From Streptomonospora sp. PA3 (lineage in GTDB: Bacteria > Actinomycetota > Actinomycetes > Streptosporangiales > Streptosporangiaceae), in the NCBI RefSeq assembly GCF_009728995.1, contig NZ_VTZW01000022.1, positions 25,642 through 89,641 on the forward strand: DNA of 64,000 bases, written 5' to 3'. Shown here piece after piece: positions 1-8,010 of this stretch (position 1 is its first letter; each line of letters starts with the position of its first letter). Position numbers and translations under genes: made by a program. Under the pieces are notes generated by a model. That model worked only from the letters and a program-made list of their open reading frames with translations. It did no database searches and had not been told where the DNA came from.

Positions 1-1194
1 CATCATCTGGGTCAGATCCTCAGCGGTGCTGGAACTGATCGCGTTGGAATAGACCTCGGGCTGGGCGGCCTTGACCTCCTCCAGGTTCGAGTTCTGCACC
101 GAGTCGACCAGGTAGGGCTTCATGACGTCGCCGTCGTTGGCCACGCCGGCGGCGACCATGGCCATCTGCAGGGGCGTCGCCTCGACATTGGCCTGGCCGA
201 TTCCGCTCCGGCCCAGGATATTGGGATCGGTCTCCAGGGGAGACGAACTTTCCACGACCGGTAGCGGGATCTCCATCGGGCCCTGGTTGAAGCCGAACGC
301 CTCGGCCTGCTCGTGCATCTTCTGGCCGCCGAGTTCGATCGCCCAGTTGGCCATCGAGGTGTTGCAGGAGATCTCGATCGAGTGCGCCAGCGAGTCGGGG
401 GCCCCGTTGTTGCACGGCCCGCCCCAGGCGTTGGGCAGCGGCGCGCCCAGGTCCAGAGTCGCCGGGGCCTCCTGCGTGGACTCCGGCGTGGCGCCGTTCT
501 CCAGCGCGGCGGCGGCGGTGACGACCTTGAACGTCGACCCGGGCGGGTAGACCTGCTGCAGGCCGCGGTTGAGCAGCGGCTGCTGCTCGCTGGCCTCCAG
601 TTCGGTCCAGTTCTTGGCCGCGGCGTCGGTCTCGGTGACGCTGGCGACGCTGTTGGGGTCGTAGGTGGGGTGGGAGTAGGAGGCCAGCACGGCGCCGGTC
701 TCGGGGTCGAGGGCCACGGCCGCGCCGTTCTTGCCCAGCGACTGGAACCCGTCCATGGCGGCCTGCTGCGCGCCCGAGTCCAGCGTCAGGTAGACGTCGG
801 CCCCCTTGGGTTCCTCGCCGGTGAGCATGTCGCGGAAGTTGTTCACCGCCAGCAGCTCGTTGGAGCCGTCCAGGAACGAGTTCTCGGCCCGCTCGATTCC
901 GGTGGCCGAGCCCGCGCGGAACGCGCCCACCACCGGCGCGTACATGGAGCCGTTCTCGTAGTGGCGCTGGAACTGCTCGCTGTCGCCGCCCACGGGCTCG
1001 GAGTAGGCGACCTCCTCGCTGCCCACCAGGATCGAGCCGCGGTGCTGGGTGAGGCTCTCGATGAACTGGCGGCGGTTGTAGGGGTGCTCGCGCAGCGTCT
1101 CGGCCTGGAACGTCTGGATCCAGGACACGTTGAGCAGCAGCACCCCGAAGAGCGCCATGGTGAACAGCGCGAGGCGTCGGATGGGCTTGTTCAT
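1..1194 (-). CDS. pbpA: Class B penicillin-binding protein PbpA (3' end outside window)
   Basis: Peptidoglycan D,D-transpeptidase of the PbpA/PBP2 type, a membrane-anchored enzyme that cross-links the wall. About 398 residues lie in the window. A short cytoplasmic N-terminus is followed by one membrane segment (roughly residues 8-24). The transpeptidase domain shows the SxxK serine motif as STFK (near base 535) and the SxN motif as SCN. The KTG box would be beyond base 1. The start ATG overlaps the rodA stop by four bases (ATGA), so the two are translationally coupled. In actinobacteria pknA/pknB normally follow downstream; they are not visible here. Family assignment is firm. Confidence 0.93.
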   Translation of the reverse strand, partial: MNKPIRRLALFTMALFGVLLLNVSWIQTFQAETLREHPYNRRQFIESLTQHRGSILVGSEEVAYSEPVGGDSEQFQRHYENGSMYAPVVGAFRAGSATGIERAENSFLDGSNELLAVNNFRDMLTGEEPKGADVYLTLDSGAQQAAMDGFQSLGKNGAAVALDPETGAVLASYSHPTYDPNSVASVTETDAAAKNWTELEASEQQPLLNRGLQQVYPPGSTFKVVTAAAALENGATPESTQEAPATLDLGAPLPNAWGGPCNNGAPDSLAHSIEISCNTSMANWAIELGGQKMHEQAEAFGFNQGPMEIPLPVVESSSPLETDPNILGRSGIGQANVEATPLQMAMVAAGVANDGDVMKPYLVDSVQNSNLEEVKAAQPEVYSNAISSSTAEDLTQMM

Positions 1195-2627
1195 CGTGAA
1201 ATCACCTGGGTCGCGCCTTCGTCCTGAATGGCCTGGGGGGCGGGCTTGCGTGCGTTGTTGCTCATCCGCATCAGCAGGGCGAGCATGATCCAGCTCGACA
1301 GCAGCGCCGAACCGCCCTTGGCGACGAAGGGGATGGTCGCACCGGTCATCGGGATCACCCGGGTGACCCCGCCGATGACGACGAACGTCTGGAACGCGAT
1401 CAGGAACGAGATCCCCGATGCGAACATCTTGATGAAGAGCTCCTTGGAGGCCAGCGCGATGCGCATGCCGCGCTCGACCAGCAGGGCCATCGACAGCAGC
1501 ATGACCATGATCCCGGCCAGCCCCAGCTCCTCACCGAAGGCCGCGAAGATGAAGTCGTTCTGCACCTCCGGCACGTAGCCGGGCTTGCCGCCGCCCAGGC
1601 CGGTTCCCGTCATGCCGCCCTCGGCCAGCGCGAACAGGCCCTGGACGAGCTGCTGGCTGTTACCGAGGGTGTTGCAGAACGAGTCGGGGTTGGCCATCGC
1701 CTCGTCGGTGCAGTACACGTCGGGGCGGAAGGCCTCAAGCCAGGTGACCATGCGCACCCGGAAGTGCGGGACGAACGGGTAGATCGCCGCGCAGGCGCCG
1801 AAGAACGCGGTGAGGCCGATGACCAGCCAGTTGGCGCGGTGCGTGGCGACGTAGATCATCGCCAGGAAGGTGCCGAACAGCATCAGCGAGGTGCCGAGGT
1901 CGTTCATCAGGATGACCAGCACGATGATGCAGAAGCCCCACATGACCGCCATTGGCGCGGTGTCGCGCGCCCGGGGCAGGTCGAGCACCTTCACGGGGCC
2001 CACCTTGATCTGCCGCGAGGCCAGCGCCATCACGTCGCGCTTGCTGACCATGTAGCCCGCCAGGAAGATCACCAGGGCGATCTTGGCGAACTCCGAGGGC
2101 TGCAACGTGGTGACGCCCAGGTTGATCCACTGCCGCGCGCCGTTGACCGTCATGCCCAGGCCCGGGATCGCGGGCAGGAGCAGCAGCACCACCGCGCTCA
2201 GCGCCATGATGTAGGGGTAGCGCTGCAGCGTGCGGGGCTCCTTGAGGAAGTAGACGACGGCGGCGAACACGGCCATGCTGGCCGCGGTGAGGATCAGCTG
2301 GTCCAGCGCGCTGCCCCGGGAGGTGTCGCCGGTTGCCTCGAACAGCCGCCACAGCATGGCGATGCCCAGGCCGTTGAGCAGGGTGGCCAGCGGCAGCAGC
2401 AGCGGATCCGACCACGGTGCGAAGAACCGGATGAACAAGTGCGCCAGCAGCGCCAGCCCGCCGAAGAGCACGCCGTAGACGAACAGGCTGGCCGGCATCT
2501 CGCCGTTGCGCGTGAGACCGGCCTCGACCATGGCGAACAGCGTGAGCGCGACCGCGAACACCGTCATGACGAGTTCGGCGTTGCGCCGCTTGACCGGCGG
2601 CAGCTGCGTGGGTGCCTCTGTCGTCAC
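1191..2627 (-). CDS. rodA: FtsW/RodA/SpoVE-family peptidoglycan glycosyltransferase
   Basis: Polytopic SEDS protein of 478 residues that polymerises lipid II glycan strands together with its class B PBP partner, the pbpA product encoded next. It starts with GTG two bases after the pstP stop. Ten to twelve hydrophobic segments are visible. The extracytoplasmic loop has the typical ARQWINLG and LQPSEFAK sequences, and the C-terminal half has the GLGGGKPGYVPEVQNDF stretch with the conserved E/D residues. It sits in the middle of the pstP-rodA-pbpA operon. FtsW and RodA cannot be separated by sequence alone; the pairing with pbpA near a PP2C phosphatase favours RodA. Confidence 0.93.
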   Translation of the reverse strand: MTTEAPTQLPPVKRRNAELVMTVFAVALTLFAMVEAGLTRNGEMPASLFVYGVLFGGLALLAHLFIRFFAPWSDPLLLPLATLLNGLGIAMLWRLFEATGDTSRGSALDQLILTAASMAVFAAVVYFLKEPRTLQRYPYIMALSAVVLLLLPAIPGLGMTVNGARQWINLGVTTLQPSEFAKIALVIFLAGYMVSKRDVMALASRQIKVGPVKVLDLPRARDTAPMAVMWGFCIIVLVILMNDLGTSLMLFGTFLAMIYVATHRANWLVIGLTAFFGACAAIYPFVPHFRVRMVTWLEAFRPDVYCTDEAMANPDSFCNTLGNSQQLVQGLFALAEGGMTGTGLGGGKPGYVPEVQNDFIFAAFGEELGLAGIMVMLLSMALLVERGMRIALASKELFIKMFASGISFLIAFQTFVVIGGVTRVIPMTGATIPFVAKGGSALLSSWIMLALLMRMSNNARKPAPQAIQDEGATQVISR

Positions 2628-2628
2628 C

Positions 2629-4059
2629 TCACTCCCCCTCCGTCGGATTGGCGAGGGCGCCGCCGACCGTGTTCTGCGCCGCCCCGCCGTCCTGGTCCCG
2701 GCTCCGCTGGGACTCCTGGCCGCTCTGCCCCTGCTCCTGCTGGCCCGACTGGTCGGACTGACCGGTCTGGTCGGCGCCGAGTCCGCAGGACTCGGGGTCG
2801 GCGGCGCAGGCGTCGGCCGTCTCGCGCAGGTCGGCGAGCCGGCCCTCGGCGTCGCCGCGGCTGTCGAGGGGGATGGTGGAGTTGACGGCGTTGCGCTGGG
2901 TCTGCGGCAGGCCGTCGAGGGGGATGTCGGTGTTCTGGATCTGCTCGGCCAGGTCGTAGCCGGCGATGTCGGTGTCGAGGCCCTGGTAGAGGGCGACCGT
3001 GGAGCCGTCTTCGGAAGGGCCGATGAAGTACTGGTTGCTCAGGTACTGCGAGCCGAAGTAGAAGCCCGCCGCGGCCACAGCTGCGGCGATCACCAGGAAG
3101 GTGACCACCATCGGCCACCAGCGGCGGGTGCGGGGCGGGTCCTCGGGTTCGGGTTCGGCGGCCGCGCGCACGTCGTCGAAGGCGGGGATGCGGTCCATCT
3201 CGGCGGTGTCGCCGGAGGAGCGGCTCAGTCCCTGGGCGCGGCCGGCGGGGGTGTCGGGGGTCATCACCGGCTCGCGGCGCTGGTCGGCGGCGCCGACGAT
3301 CGCGGGCTGCTGGGTGGGGCCTTCGGGGTCGGTCGCGGTGTCGATGACGTCGGCGACGACGGCCGTGATGTTGTCGGGGCCGCCGCTGCGGTTGGCGAGG
3401 TCGATGAGCCGGCGCGCGGCGGCGTCGGGGTGCGGCTCGGCCTCCAGGGTCTGGCGGATGGTGTCGGGGCTGACCACCCCGGAAAGCCCGTCCGAGCACA
3501 GCAGGTAGCGATCGCCCACCCGCGCCTCGCTGACCGAGACGTCGGGGTCGACCTGGCTGCGGCCGTCGAGCGCGCGCAGCAGCAGGGACCGCTGGGGGTG
3601 GGTGGCGACCTCCTCCTCGGTGATCTTGCCTTCGTCGACGAGGGTCTGCACGAGCGTGTGGTCGTGGGTGATCTGCCCGAACTCCTCGCCCCGCAGCAGG
3701 TAGGCGCGGGAATCACCGACGTGGATCATGGCGACTCGCGCCCCCGACCAGAGCATGGCCGTTAGGGTGGTGCCCATGTTCTCCAGGCGGGGTTCGTCCT
3801 TCACCCGCTGGGCGAGCATCGAGTTCGCGTTCTCGACGGCCTGCTGCAGGGAGCTGACCATCTCCTCGGTCGTGGGCACGTCCTCGTCCAGCGCACTGAG
3901 AGTCGAGACGGCGATGGCGCTGGCGATCTCGCCGCCGGCATGACCGCCCATTCCGTCGGCGACCGCGAGGAGGTACGGGCCGGCGTAGGCGGAGTCTTCG
4001 TTGCCTTCGCGGAGGCATCCTACGTCGGAGTACGCCGCGTATCGGAGAGCGATTGTCAT
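2629..4059 (-). CDS. pstP: PP2C-family Ser/Thr protein phosphatase PstP
   Basis: Membrane-anchored Mn-dependent PPM phosphatase, 476 residues, the expected antagonist of PknA/PknB. The catalytic domain (about residues 1-240) shows the metal-binding ADGMGGHAGGE, VGDSRAYLL, CSDGLSG and GGPDNITAVV motifs. A proline- and arginine-containing linker leads to a single membrane helix near residues 312-334, followed by an extracytoplasmic tail ending in a Gln/Ser-rich repeat-like stretch. I chose the ATG at 4059 because it gives the canonical MTIALRYAAYSDVG start and overlaps the fhaB stop by four bases (ATGA). Longer upstream frames run through fhaB in another frame and are not real. Confidence 0.94.
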   Translation of the reverse strand: MTIALRYAAYSDVGCLREGNEDSAYAGPYLLAVADGMGGHAGGEIASAIAVSTLSALDEDVPTTEEMVSSLQQAVENANSMLAQRVKDEPRLENMGTTLTAMLWSGARVAMIHVGDSRAYLLRGEEFGQITHDHTLVQTLVDEGKITEEEVATHPQRSLLLRALDGRSQVDPDVSVSEARVGDRYLLCSDGLSGVVSPDTIRQTLEAEPHPDAAARRLIDLANRSGGPDNITAVVADVIDTATDPEGPTQQPAIVGAADQRREPVMTPDTPAGRAQGLSRSSGDTAEMDRIPAFDDVRAAAEPEPEDPPRTRRWWPMVVTFLVIAAAVAAAGFYFGSQYLSNQYFIGPSEDGSTVALYQGLDTDIAGYDLAEQIQNTDIPLDGLPQTQRNAVNSTIPLDSRGDAEGRLADLRETADACAADPESCGLGADQTGQSDQSGQQEQGQSGQESQRSRDQDGGAAQNTVGGALANPTEGE

Positions 4060-4544
4060 TTGCGCAGTTCCAGGACGGTTTTGCCGATGCGGATGGGTTG
4101 TCCGACCGAAATGGGCTGGGGGCGGGTCAGCCGCTGCTGACCGAGGTAGGTGCCGTTCGTCGATCCGAGGTCCTCGACGACCCAGCGCCCCTCGTCGGAG
4201 AAGATGCGGGCGTGCCGACCGGATGCGTAGTCGTCGTTGATGACGAGTGTGGCGTCGTTGGCCCGGCCGATGACGATCGGCTGCGAGGTCAGGTTCAGCG
4301 AGGTGCCGGCGAGCGGCCCCTTGGTGACGACCAGGGAGCGCGGCTCGTTGCGGCGCCCGCGGGGAGCGCGCGCGGGCCGCGCGGGCGCGGAGGTCCGGCG
4401 CTCCTCGCTGCGCTTGCTGCGCTTGGACTTGCTCTTGGCGGGGCCGAGAAGGTCGGTGCGGATCACGCCGACCGCCATGATCACGAACAGCCACAGCACG
4501 CAGAGGAACGCGATCCTGATCAGCATGAGGGTCAAGTCGGACAT
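4056..4544 (-). CDS. fhaB: FHA domain protein FhaB (FipA-like)
   Basis: Small phosphothreonine-binding adaptor of 162 residues. It has one N-terminal membrane helix (about residues 4-25), a basic Lys/Arg/Ser-rich linker, and a C-terminal forkhead-associated domain (about 75-155). The FHA signature residues are present: IGRANDA, then SGRHARIF and GSTNGTYLG. In actinobacteria FhaB is phosphorylated by PknA/PknB and links the kinases to FtsZ/FtsQ and wall synthesis. It overlaps pstP by four bases and is separated from fhaA by about 300 bases in which I see no gene. Confidence 0.92.
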   Translation of the reverse strand: MSDLTLMLIRIAFLCVLWLFVIMAVGVIRTDLLGPAKSKSKRSKRSEERRTSAPARPARAPRGRRNEPRSLVVTKGPLAGTSLNLTSQPIVIGRANDATLVINDDYASGRHARIFSDEGRWVVEDLGSTNGTYLGQQRLTRPQPISVGQPIRIGKTVLELRK

Positions 4545-4843
4545 TGAACTGCTCTTCAGCCCCTGTCGTGCTCCGGCGAGGTGGCGATCATCGGAGCCGC
4601 CACCGCGTCTACTCGGCGTCGGACCCTAGGCGATCGTGGCGGAAAAGCCGAACGAACTCAATGGAGGGAACCATGGAGGGAGCCTAGGAGGCGTCGCCGG
4701 TCATTCGGCCGCTGCCGGCCCTGCGGCTGCGGCACCTTATGGGTGGGTGGTGGGTGGAGGCTCTTCCCCGTCTGCTGTGACGCGGCGAGAGCGCGTTTGG
4801 TTGCGGGAGGTTCGCGCCGGGGGGAGCCCGAAGCGCCGGGTCT

Positions 4844-5605
4844 TTAGTCGCGGCGGAAGGTCATGGTGGTGCGGCCCAGGCTGATCCGGCTGCCGTCCAC
4901 CAGGCGCGCGCGCTTGACCTGCTGGCCGTTGACGAAGGTGCCGTTGGTCGAGCCGAGGTCGACGAGGACCGCCTCGTCGTCCTCCACCCTGATCTCGGCA
5001 TGGTGGCGCGATACGCCGTTGTCCACCAGCCGCAGGTGGCAGTCGGTGCCCCGGCCCAGCAGGGTCACCTGCGTGTTCAGTACGAAGGACTGCTGCATGC
5101 CCTGGCTCGCGGCCGAGCCCTCGGCGGTGGCTCCTCCCGGCGAGATCAGCAGGCGCGGGTACCCCTGGGCGTCGGCGGCGTTGCGGGGCTGATCGCTGAC
5201 GGGCTGCCGGATCTCGCCGCTTTCGACAGTGGAGCCGCGGATCACCCCGGAGCGGATGCGGAACCGGCCGATCTGCAGGTCGGCCTCGGCCTTGAAATGG
5301 ACGCGCACGGGACCGACGAAGGAGTATCCCTGCTCCGTCGCGTAATCGCGCGCGAGCTTGGCCAGTTCCTGGCCGATGGTGTCGGCCAGGGCGTCCATCT
5401 GTTCGGCGTCCTCGCCGGAGAGCTCCACGACGAAGTCGTTCGGCACCAGGGTGCGGCCCTGGGCGACGATGGCGGCGCGCTCGTCCATCTCCCGCTGGAC
5501 GGCGCTGGCGATCTCGACCGGTTCGAGTTTCGACTTGAAGGCCCGAGCGAAGGTGCCTTCGATCATGCCTCCAAGCCTGCGCTCGAAGCGTTGGAGCACT
5601 CCCAC
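4844..5605 (-). CDS. fhaA: DUF3662 and FHA domain protein FhaA
   Basis: Cytoplasmic phosphothreonine-binding protein, 253 residues, shorter than the mycobacterial FhaA because the central linker is compact. The N-terminal DUF3662 domain (about 1-125) has the usual FERRLGGMIEGTFARAFKS opening. The FHA domain (about 170-250) carries LLGRGTDCHLRL, SRHHAEI and GSTNGTFVNG. In mycobacteria FhaA binds phosphorylated MviN and the kinases, regulating lipid II flipping. The start is a GTG at 5605 with a good ribosome site (GGGAGG, about six bases upstream). It is the first gene of the minus-strand cell-wall signalling cluster. Confidence 0.92.
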   Translation of the reverse strand: MGVLQRFERRLGGMIEGTFARAFKSKLEPVEIASAVQREMDERAAIVAQGRTLVPNDFVVELSGEDAEQMDALADTIGQELAKLARDYATEQGYSFVGPVRVHFKAEADLQIGRFRIRSGVIRGSTVESGEIRQPVSDQPRNAADAQGYPRLLISPGGATAEGSAASQGMQQSFVLNTQVTLLGRGTDCHLRLVDNGVSRHHAEIRVEDDEAVLVDLGSTNGTFVNGQQVKRARLVDGSRISLGRTTMTFRRD

Positions 5606-5952
5606 GAGGTACCTCCCTTACTCCACTCCGGATGTACTGACGATCGTAACCGGGTAATCGCCCCCTTCGACTCACGCGTGTTTCTCCGCGAGCCCGCGGG
5701 GTGCTTCGACGCGCCGTCTTCCCTCCGGCCCGCTCCCTCGCTTGTCGGTCCAGACGGCGCCGCGCCCCGCACACCCGCTCAGGCTCCGGCGCCGATCCAG
5801 CCGGGCGGGGTGCCGCCGCCTTCCGGAGTGGAGCCCCGCGGTGGAGGAGATAAGCGTGCACGGACCACCCGATGTCCGTGCTAATCTGGTGTCTGTCGCC
5901 GGGCGGAGGCGCACCGAACCCCCCAGGTCGGAGCCGGCCCCGGCAAATCAAC
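5606..5952. other. Intergenic region upstream of fhaA, no gene seen
   Basis: This is the divergent region between fhaA (minus) and tRNA-Leu (plus). I find no convincing coding region on either strand. It should hold the promoter of the fhaA-fhaB-pstP-rodA-pbpA cluster, but I cannot point to a clear -10 box for the minus strand. Confidence 0.5.
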
Positions 5953-5976
5953 CGTATATGTGTGCAATCATATACG
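5953..5976. promoter_or_regulatory. Perfect 8-bp inverted repeat overlapping the tRNA-Leu promoter
   Basis: CGTATATG, an 8-base spacer, then CATATACG. It is conspicuously AT-rich in a GC-rich surrounding. The right arm includes TATACG, which lies at about the -10 position for the tRNA-Leu that begins 8 bases downstream, so the palindrome may be an operator or part of the promoter. No dedicated regulator gene lies next to it. Confidence 0.5.
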
Positions 5977-5984
5977 TGTCACTC

Positions 5985-6067
5985 GGGCGGGTGGCGGAAC
6001 GGTAGACGCGCACGGTTCAGGTCCGTGTGTCCGAAAGGATGTGAGGGTTCAAATCCCTCCTCGCCCA
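5985..6067 (+). tRNA. tRNA-Leu (anticodon CAG)
   Basis: Class II tRNA, 83 bases. The acceptor stem is GGGCGGG paired with CTCGCCC (one G-U pair), with A as discriminator. The anticodon loop is TTCAGGT (anticodon CAG), a long variable arm follows, and the T arm is GAGGGTTCAAATCCCTC. The 3' CCA is not encoded. Confidence 0.95.
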
Positions 6068-6116
6068 CACAGGGGATACCTCGGGAGGCGCCTCCCGGTT
6101 TCCCAGCGGATCGACG

Positions 6117-6146
6117 ACGGGCCCCGCCGCTTGCGGCGGGGCCCGT
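6117..6146 (+). terminator. Intrinsic terminator after tRNA-Leu
   Basis: Perfect 14-bp stem (ACGGGCCCCGCCGC and its complement) with a TT loop, followed by TTTCGTTGTT. It is placed about 50 bases after the tRNA and suits rho-independent termination. Confidence 0.8.
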
Positions 6147-6246
6147 TTCGTTGTTGCGGGCCGGGCCGGCAGCTCCGCCTCGGGCCGGCCGGTCGGCAGC
6201 CGCCCCGCCCGCGCCGGCGCCGCGGCCTTCGTGCGAGACTGCCCGC

Positions 6247-6858
6247 GTGAGCCTGAGTGAGCGACTGCACACCGCCGGACGGCCGCTGGTCGAGGAACAG
6301 CTCGCCCACCCCACGGTCGCGGGCATCGCGTCCGGGGACCTGGACGAGCGCGTCTTCGCGTCCTGGCTGGAACAGGACTACCTCTACCTGCGCGACTACG
6401 TCCGCGTCTTCGCCCGGTTGGCCTGGCAGGCCCCGTCCGCGCACCTGGAGTCGCTGGTCGACCTCGCCCACTCCACGCTGCACGAGGAGCTCCGGCTGCA
6501 CCGGTCCCTCTCGGCGGAGTTCGGCGCCGACCTGGACGGGGCGGTCAAGGGCCCGGTATGCGAGGCGTACACGTCGTGGCTGCTGGAGGCCGCGGCGGAC
6601 TACGGCGAGGGCCTCGCGGCCGTCTACCCCTGCATGTGGGGCTACTCCTCGCTCGGCGCCGAACTCGCCCGCGGACCGCAGCCGGCCGATCCGCGCTTCC
6701 GGCGCTGGATCGAGACCTACTCCGACCCCGGGTTCGCCGACCTGACGCGGCACGTGGCGCGGATGCTGGACGAGACCCCGGTCGACCCCGACCGGGCGCT
6801 GGACCTCTTCCTCCGGGGCATGCGCTACGAGGTCGACTTCTGGACGGTGCCCGGGTAG
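6247..6858 (+). CDS. TenA-family protein (thiaminase II/PqqC-like fold)
   Basis: Helical TenA/THI-4-like protein of 203 residues. Family members hydrolyse aminopyrimidine thiamin breakdown products for salvage, although some paralogues have other substrates. The family's active-site cysteine region is recognisable as AVYPCMWGYSSLGAEL, and the C-terminal acidic FLRGMRYEVDFW matches the TenA helix with the catalytic glutamate. The GTG start at 6247 gives the expected length; it has only a weak ribosome site (GCGAGA). No thiamin genes or TPP riboswitch lie nearby, so its role in salvage is inferred from the family only. Confidence 0.85.
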   Translation: MSLSERLHTAGRPLVEEQLAHPTVAGIASGDLDERVFASWLEQDYLYLRDYVRVFARLAWQAPSAHLESLVDLAHSTLHEELRLHRSLSAEFGADLDGAVKGPVCEAYTSWLLEAAADYGEGLAAVYPCMWGYSSLGAELARGPQPADPRFRRWIETYSDPGFADLTRHVARMLDETPVDPDRALDLFLRGMRYEVDFWTVPG

Positions 6859-6875
6859 GCACGCGTCCGACCGGA

Positions 6876-7400
6876 TCAGGGGGCCAGCACGGCTCCCAGG
6901 TCCTCGTAGCGCTTCAGTTCGCAGCCGTCGGCCCGGGTGAGCTCGGCGTCGATCTCGGTGTCGCCGACATGGCCCGTCACGCGGGCGACCTGCGGGCCGC
7001 CGTAGATGAACGTGCACGGGGTGTCGGCGGGCACCGGCTCGAACGCCTCGGCGCCGCCGGCCTCGGCGAGGTCGGCGCACGCGGCTTCGGGCGCGGGATG
7101 GTCTCCGCCCGCGGGGTCGCAGGTGAGCCGCCAGTGCCGCGGTTCGGTCGGGGAGGGGCTGGGCACGGGGGAGGGATCGGCGGCGCCGCTGGGCTCGCCG
7201 GATCCGGTGGTGGAGACGCGGATGGTGAGTTCGGTCTCGGCGGGCCGGGCGCCGGTGCCGGAGGAGGCCGAGGCGGCCGTGCCGTCCGGAGAGGGCTCCG
7301 GCGGCGTGCGGACCTCGTCTTGGCCGCAGCCCGCCGCGGCCGTGGCGAGGGCGAACAGGGCGGCGGCCACCGGCGCGGCCGCTGTGATCGGCGTGCGCAT
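6876..7400 (-). CDS. Subtilisin-inhibitor-like (SSI family) lipoprotein
   Basis: Predicted secreted protease inhibitor of 174 residues. The signal peptide ends in a lipobox (AAG-C, around residue 24), followed by a Pro/Ser/Thr-rich linker to about residue 85 and then an SSI-type domain. SSI landmarks include LTCDPAGGDHP, EAACADL, the reactive-loop segment CTFIYGGP and DGCELKRY. The four cysteines match the two SSI disulfides. In classic SSI the P1 residue is Met in CPMVYDP; here the equivalent position is Phe, which points to a chymotrypsin/subtilisin-like target. Lipid anchoring is unusual because SSI proteins are normally freely secreted. It converges on the TenA gene with an 18-base gap. 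Confidence 0.78.
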   Translation of the reverse strand: MRTPITAAAPVAAALFALATAAAGCGQDEVRTPPEPSPDGTAASASSGTGARPAETELTIRVSTTGSGEPSGAADPSPVPSPSPTEPRHWRLTCDPAGGDHPAPEAACADLAEAGGAEAFEPVPADTPCTFIYGGPQVARVTGHVGDTEIDAELTRADGCELKRYEDLGAVLAP

Positions 7401-7564
7401 ACCCTGTTCGACGTGGTGGGGCGCGCGGCGGTTCCCTCGGCGACGCCCGCATCACGCACAGTCGCCGCCCGCGGGGCGTGCACCCCGTGCCGGTCCGAAT
7501 AAGCGGGTTTGCGGGGAGGCAGAGGACCCCGCGGCGCCGCACGAGGAGAATCGAGGAGCATCCG

Positions 7565-7897
7565 GTGTTCGCTGAGAGTGTGCCCGTGGTCGAGGTCGGG
7601 TCGGTGCCTCCCGACGGCTACCTGCTCGACGTCCGCGAGGACGACGAGTGGGCGGCGGGCCACGCGCCCGAGGCAGTGCACATCCCGCTGAGCCGGCTGG
7701 CCGAGCGGGCCGGGGAGATCCCCCGCGACCAGCAGGTCTACGTGGTCTGCCGGGTCGGCGGGCGCTCCGCGCAGGCGGTGCAGGCGCTCAACGACGCCGG
7801 CTGGCAGGCCGCCAACGTCGCAGGCGGGATGCAGGCTTGGGCGCTGTCGGGGCGCGAACTGGTCAGCGAGACCGAAGACGAGCCGCGCGTGGCCTGA
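7565..7897 (+). CDS. Single-domain rhodanese-like protein
   Basis: Cytoplasmic sulfurtransferase-type protein of 110 residues covering one rhodanese domain. It has the opening DVREDDEWAAGHAPEAVHIPL and the active-site loop CRVGGRS with the catalytic cysteine. It may carry persulfide sulfur, but the sequence does not show for which pathway. I chose the GTG at 7565 because GAGGAG lies about 10 bases upstream and the domain begins shortly after. An in-frame extension upstream is arginine-rich and not conserved in style. Confidence 0.88.
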   Translation: MFAESVPVVEVGSVPPDGYLLDVREDDEWAAGHAPEAVHIPLSRLAERAGEIPRDQQVYVVCRVGGRSAQAVQALNDAGWQAANVAGGMQAWALSGRELVSETEDEPRVA

Positions 7898-8010
7898 CCT
7901 GGACGGCCGCCTCCGCGCGGGCGGGCGGGCCCGGCCTTGCCCGATGGCCGGATGTCTGCTTTTGGGGAAAGGCGAGCCGCGCGGGCGCTTGCGGGTGGCA
8001 CTATGTCGAG

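Noticed and set aside
6150..6246. TPP riboswitch before the TenA gene
   Set aside because: No CTGAGA-type core or matching stems are visible, and the space is mostly low-complexity GC.
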